Positions 60,478-64,000 of a stretch of 64,000 nt of DNA are shown here, in pieces. Under the pieces are notes generated by a model that did no database searches, was not told the origin of the DNA, and saw only the letters and a list, made by a program, of their open reading frames with translations. The stretch is from assembly GCA_037446555.1 (NCBI GenBank), contig JBBIIK010000002.1, forward strand, positions 1 through 64,000, written 5' to 3'. This stretch comes from JANWVO01 sp037446555. GTDB taxonomy: Bacteria > Acidobacteriota > Terriglobia > Bryobacterales > Bryobacteraceae. Every line of letters begins with the position of its first letter. Within the stretch, counting starts at the first letter, position 1. The position numbers were made by a program, and so were the translations under genes.

Positions 60478-60879
60478 ATGCCTTTTCTGGCGCTGGACAG
60501 CACGACGAGGGACTTGCAGCTGCTGGAGGAGGAGTTTGTGCGCTGCATCCGGCGGCGCGATTCAGAAAGGCTGATGGAGACCTTCTACGCCGCGGACGCC
60601 GAGCTGCAGGCGCCGGGCGCGCCGGCGATGAGCGGGCGCGAGGCGATTCTGGGGTGGCTGCGGGCGCAGTTCGACAACGGCCTGATCGAGCTGAAGCGCG
60701 AGGCCAATCACTTCGAGGCGGAGCACAGCCTGGCCTGCGCCTCGGGGCGGTACAGCCTGACGCGCGAAACACAGCCCGGCATTCTCTGCACCACGGAAGG
60801 GGCGTTCACTTCGGTCTTCCGCAGGCAGCCCGACGGCCACTGGCGTGTGATCATCGACTGCCTGACGCCGGCGCGCTGA
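60478..60879 (+). CDS. SnoaL/DUF4440-like NTF2-fold protein
   Basis: 133 aa, cone-shaped NTF2 fold: an N-terminal helix (LQLLEEEFVRCIRRRDSERLMETFYAADAEL), a loop with GREAILGWLRAQF and a beta-sheet ending GHWRVIIDCLTP. The pattern fits DUF4440-type proteins, some of which are enzymes and others ligand-binding. AAAGG lies ahead of the ATG. No function can be assigned. Confidence 0.75.
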   Translation: MPFLALDSTTRDLQLLEEEFVRCIRRRDSERLMETFYAADAELQAPGAPAMSGREAILGWLRAQFDNGLIELKREANHFEAEHSLACASGRYSLTRETQPGILCTTEGAFTSVFRRQPDGHWRVIIDCLTPAR

Positions 60880-60913
60880 GGCGCCTGGTGGGCGCGGGCG
60901 CGCGGGGCCGCGC

Positions 60914-60919
60914 TACAAT
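60914..60919 (+). promoter_or_regulatory. Candidate -10 element (TACAAT) of aspS
   Basis: TACAAT lies 36 nt before the aspS ATG at 60956, giving a leader of about 30 nt. No good -35 was seen. It is unlike the leaderless-type cases in the window. Confidence 0.35.
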
Positions 60920-60955
60920 GGACGATTACCGTCCCGACTCACGCAGTTTTCCAGC

Positions 60956-62749
60956 ATGGCTCAACAGATTCCGCTCGATTTCCTGGGCTCGCTGCGCCGT
61001 ACTCACTCCTGCGGCGCGCTGCGCGCAGCCGACGAAGGCAAACGCGTTATTCTCATGGGGTGGGTGCACCGCCGCCGCGACCTCGGGGGCGTGATCTTCG
61101 TGCATCTGCGCGACCGCGAAGGCGTCACGCAGATCGTGTTCCGCGCCGAATGCGACGCCGGACTGCATGCGAAGGCGGAGCTGCTGCGGTCGGAGTACGT
61201 TCTGGCGGTGGAAGGCGTGGTGGAGAAGCGCTCGCCCGAGACGGTGAATCCGGCCATTGAAACGGGCGAGGTGGAGGTGGTGGCGGAGAAGATCTGGATC
61301 CTGAACACGAGCGAGACGCCGCCATTTCCGATGGAAGAGCACATCGACGTGGGCGAGGACATGCGGCTGCGCTACCGCTATGTGGATCTGCGCCGGCCGC
61401 ATATGCAGCGGAACATCATTCTCCGCAGCCGGGTTTCTCTGGCAGTCCGCGAGGAGCTTTACCGCCAGGGTTTTCTGGAAATCGAGACCCCGTTTCTGAC
61501 GAAATCGACGCCGGAAGGGGCCCGGGATTTTCTGGTTCCCTCGCGGATTCAGCACGGGTATTTTTACGCGCTGCCGCAGTCGCCGCAGATCTTCAAGCAG
61601 CTGCTGATGGTGAGCGGGTACGACAAGTATTTCCAGATCGTGCGGTGCTTCCGGGACGAGGACCTGCGCGCGGACCGGCAGTATGAGTTCACGCAGATCG
61701 ACCTGGAGATGTCGTTCCCGCAGGAGGAGCAGATCTTCGAGACGATCGAGCCGCTGATCGAGCGCGTGTGCGAGACGGCGGGCTTTTCCGTGAAAGGCCC
61801 GTTTCCGCGCATGACCTATGAAGAAGCCATGCAGGGCTACGGCACGGACAAGCCGGACCTGCGGTTGCCGCGGTTCTGGCCCGTCGAAGACCTGTTTCCG
61901 GCCGAAGCAGGGCTGACAAGGCAGGGGTTGCCGCTGGTGGCAATCCGCATTCCGAAGACCGGCGCGCTGAGCCGCAAAGAGCGCGATGAACTGAAGCTCT
62001 ACGGGGGCGAGCGCGGGCTGGCGGTGTATGACGACGTGAAGCGTCTGGACCGAGATTTCCCGGAGCCGATGCAGAGGGTGCGGGAGCGCACCGGGGCGGG
62101 CGAGGACGACCTGCTCCTGCTGGCGGGATGGCGCGGCGAGCCCAAGGGTCCGCGGCCGGTGGAGACGGTGCTTCAGGCGTGCGGGCAGCTGCGGCTGTAC
62201 GCCGGGCAGCAGTACAACGACCGGCACGGGCTGCTCGATCCGCGCGATTTCCGCTTCCTGTGGGTGCTGGACTTCCCCATGTTCGAGTGGGACGAGGAAG
62301 ACCAGAGGTGGGTGGCAGCGCACCATCCGTTCACGTCTCCGCGGGAAGAGGATCTGGATCTGATGGAGAGCGACCCGGCGCGCTGCCGCGCCCGGAGCTA
62401 CGACTTCGTACTGAACGGCGTGGAGCTGGGCTCGGGTTCGATTCGTATTCACCGGCAGGACATCCAGAAGCGCGTGTTCACGGCTCTCGGGCTGTCAGAC
62501 GAAGAGGCGCGAGCGAAGTTCGGGTTCCTGCTGGACGCGCTGACCTATGGAGCGCCGCCGCACGGAGGCATCGCGCTGGGGCTGGACCGGCTGGTGATGA
62601 TCCTTGCGGGCGAGAACTCGATCCGCGACGTGATCGCGTTCCCGAAGACGGCGAAGGGCACGGACCTGATGTGCGACGCGCCATCGCAGGTGAGCGACCG
62701 GCAGCTGCGAGAACTCGGGCTGATGCTGCGGCGCCCGCCGCAGGCTTGA
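60956..62749 (+). CDS. aspS: Aspartyl-tRNA synthetase
   Basis: Class II synthetase of 597 aa, the bacterial form. The N-terminal OB-fold anticodon domain (VILMGWVHRRRDLGGVIFVHLRDREG) is followed by motif 2 (FQIVRCFRDEDLRADRQYEFTQIDLE), a GAD insertion domain of normal length and motif 3 (GGIALGLDRLVMILAG). Class II motif 1 lies near REELYRQGFLEIETPFL. It is uncertain whether this enzyme also charges tRNA-Asn (non-discriminating), as there is no gatCAB or asnS nearby. Confidence 0.95.
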   Translation: MAQQIPLDFLGSLRRTHSCGALRAADEGKRVILMGWVHRRRDLGGVIFVHLRDREGVTQIVFRAECDAGLHAKAELLRSEYVLAVEGVVEKRSPETVNPAIETGEVEVVAEKIWILNTSETPPFPMEEHIDVGEDMRLRYRYVDLRRPHMQRNIILRSRVSLAVREELYRQGFLEIETPFLTKSTPEGARDFLVPSRIQHGYFYALPQSPQIFKQLLMVSGYDKYFQIVRCFRDEDLRADRQYEFTQIDLEMSFPQEEQIFETIEPLIERVCETAGFSVKGPFPRMTYEEAMQGYGTDKPDLRLPRFWPVEDLFPAEAGLTRQGLPLVAIRIPKTGALSRKERDELKLYGGERGLAVYDDVKRLDRDFPEPMQRVRERTGAGEDDLLLLAGWRGEPKGPRPVETVLQACGQLRLYAGQQYNDRHGLLDPRDFRFLWVLDFPMFEWDEEDQRWVAAHHPFTSPREEDLDLMESDPARCRARSYDFVLNGVELGSGSIRIHRQDIQKRVFTALGLSDEEARAKFGFLLDALTYGAPPHGGIALGLDRLVMILAGENSIRDVIAFPKTAKGTDLMCDAPSQVSDRQLRELGLMLRRPPQA

Positions 62750-62764
62750 CGAGCGGCCGGGGGA

Positions 62765-64000
62765 TCAGGGCAACGGCACGTCTGGCACGGTGACGGTTTT
62801 GCGCTCGCCCGCCTGGACGCGGATTTTCTCTGCTTTCGCGGCAAGCACCTCCAGCGTCTCCGGATCATAGAGAGTGCTGCTGTCGCCGCTGCAGACGCCG
62901 GAAATCAGGTACTCGCCCGGAGGCAGCGGGAAGAAGACGGCGCGGCCGTCCAAGCCGGCAGATTCCGAGCGGAAAAGACGGAGCGGGCGATCCTGATTCC
63001 GCGCCTTCATCAGCACGATGACGTAGGGCTGGCAGAGTTCCTCCTCTTTGTCCGCCTTCGGGCGTTCCGCCGTGATGCGCGCGGCATCCGGGCGGAGCGT
63101 GATGACAACCCCGTCCGGCGCTCCGGCGGTCAAGTCGATCTCCCCGGTGACATCCATGCCTGCGAGGGTGCGGATCGAGGAGACATAGAGATGCCGCACT
63201 GCCTCGCCATCCACATGCAGCGTGTACCTCCCGGGAAACTGGATGGCCATCTCGAACGAGCCGTCTTCCCCGGCAGGGACGTTGGCGAAGCCCATGCCTC
63301 CGCCGACAGGCATGGCGATGATCCTGAGGCTGCCGAAGGCAACTTTTCCCGAATCGCCGGCTCCCTCGACGCGGACTTGTCCGCGCAGGGAGAACGGCGG
63401 CTGGAAGCGGAGCTCAATTCCCTCCAAGTCCTCATCGCGCACTTCCAGGTGCATTGCGGCCACTTGCCGCCTCTGCGGGCTAGCTGAGTCGATCTCCCTG
63501 GCAACGAGATCGTAGGAGCCTGCCGGGACGCCCTCGAGGAGGAATGAACCGGGCTCGCTGCCGTCCTTCGTCTGCGTGAAGAACCAGGGGATTCCCGCAC
63601 GGTCGCGGTGGGCCAGGTGGATTGCCACATTCCGGGCAGGCGTGCCGTCTTCCCGCAGGACACGGCCGGAAACACGCCTGGCAGCGGCGCGTCGCAGGCG
63701 GAAATCGACACTGGCGACCTCCTGTCCAGCAGCCACCGAAATCCACGTGCCCTGTTCCGGCGTGAGGGCGTCGGGATAACACAGCGGTACGTAGATGCTC
63801 CTGCCCGCCCCCTCCGGCAGGGTGGTACTCGAGGGAGTGACATGGACACAGGGCAAGTACTTGCCCGCCGGGAGATTCACCAGGCGGAAGTAGCCCCTGT
63901 CGTCGGTTCGCGCGCCCGTTCCTGCCGACATGAGGCCCGCCCTCCCGCCCTGAGCGAACGTTCTGCGAAACGCCACCACCTGGACGCCCTGCGCCGGCTC
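62765..64000 (-). CDS. Carboxypeptidase regulatory-like domain protein, truncated at the window edge
   Basis: At least 411 residues; the open frame continues past 64000, so the N-terminus is missing. Several Ig-like carboxypeptidase regulatory (CarbopepD_reg) repeats are recognisable by the FxxxxLPAGxY turns: FRLVNLPAGKYLPCVHV, FLLEGVPAGSYDLVA, FPLPPGEYLISGVCSG. No TonB plug or barrel is visible in this part. Such arrays in acidobacteria are usually secreted or outer-membrane proteins with unknown ligands. Confidence 0.75.
   Translation of the reverse strand, partial: EPAQGVQVVAFRRTFAQGGRAGLMSAGTGARTDDRGYFRLVNLPAGKYLPCVHVTPSSTTLPEGAGRSIYVPLCYPDALTPEQGTWISVAAGQEVASVDFRLRRAAARRVSGRVLREDGTPARNVAIHLAHRDRAGIPWFFTQTKDGSEPGSFLLEGVPAGSYDLVAREIDSASPQRRQVAAMHLEVRDEDLEGIELRFQPPFSLRGQVRVEGAGDSGKVAFGSLRIIAMPVGGGMGFANVPAGEDGSFEMAIQFPGRYTLHVDGEAVRHLYVSSIRTLAGMDVTGEIDLTAGAPDGVVITLRPDAARITAERPKADKEEELCQPYVIVLMKARNQDRPLRLFRSESAGLDGRAVFFPLPPGEYLISGVCSGDSSTLYDPETLEVLAAKAEKIRVQAGERKTVTVPDVPLP

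Noticed and set aside
60918..60956. Upstream ATG at 60918 as the aspS start
   Set aside because: It is in another frame and lies within the presumed -10 element; ATG 60956 begins the conserved N-terminus.
1..64000. CRISPR arrays, insertion sequences, prophage genes
   Set aside because: No regularly spaced repeats, transposase, integrase or phage structural motifs were recognised.

Overview
High-GC bacterial chromosome. The best fit is an acidobacterium of the Solibacter/Bryobacter type (Acidobacteriota). This is inferred from family content, not from a search: a carboxypeptidase-regulatory-domain TonB receptor and a second large protein with that domain, an IPT/TIG-like secreted protein, a TolB-like propeller protein, a Pil-Chp-type chemosensory operon, BshB1, and several secreted proteins of no family I can name. 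Genes are densely packed. Many neighbours overlap by ATGA/GTGA, and four convergent pairs overlap at their 3' ends. No insertion sequence, prophage or CRISPR array was seen.

Layout. 0.5-4.7 kb: aroB-ubiE facing nadB across only 17 bp, then an NlpC/P60 lipoprotein. 4.8-9.3 kb: coupled run prfB (with a programmed frameshift), Sua5, LytS-type kinase and LytR-type regulator. 9.2-15.1 kb: nucleotidyltransferase, MFS transporter, FmdB-type zinc ribbon, TolB-like protein, ECF sigma/anti-sigma pair and a membrane protein. 15.2-24.1 kb: five-gene chemosensory operon (TPR-zinc ribbon-REC, CheY, long CheW, PilJ-like MCP, CheA hybrid). 24.3-27.9 kb: envelope and redox genes (TlpA-like, DsbD N-terminal-like, GT9, GT-C). 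28.1-30.5 kb: purU, acpS, a CDP-alcohol phosphotransferase and greA. 30.7-38.1 kb: a run of rightward genes including a PHP/esterase fusion, PfkB kinase, rhomboid, BshB1, cupin and a degenerate beta-lactamase-fold protein. 38.0-41.3 kb: DapF homologue with both catalytic cysteines replaced, GT-C enzyme and a second PfkB kinase. 41.3-47.2 kb: two phosphoesterases, uvrC, a TPR protein, a small HU-like/TIR locus and a CpsB-type phosphatase. 47.2-50.2 kb: M3 peptidase, tRNA-Thr(CGU) and a gene-poor stretch. 50.2-53.6 kb: a thioredoxin-fold/cytochrome c protein divergent from a cobalamin riboswitch and TonB receptor. 53.7-64 kb: peroxiredoxin, acetyltransferase, a frameshifted IPT/TIG protein, TPR, thioesterase, hfq, cytochrome c, a two-repeat protein, SnoaL-like protein, aspS and an edge-truncated carboxypeptidase-regulatory-domain protein.

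Points most worth following up: (1) a stand-alone HU-like mini-protein next to an HU-like-TIR fusion at 45475-46246; (2) the DapF homologue with Cys-to-Ser at both catalytic positions; (3) a repeated -10-like TANNNT hexamer 6-7 nt ahead of start codons with little or no Shine-Dalgarno sequence, suggesting leaderless transcripts; (4) frame changes that simple ORF calling misses, in prfB (programmed) and at a poly-G run in the IPT/TIG gene.
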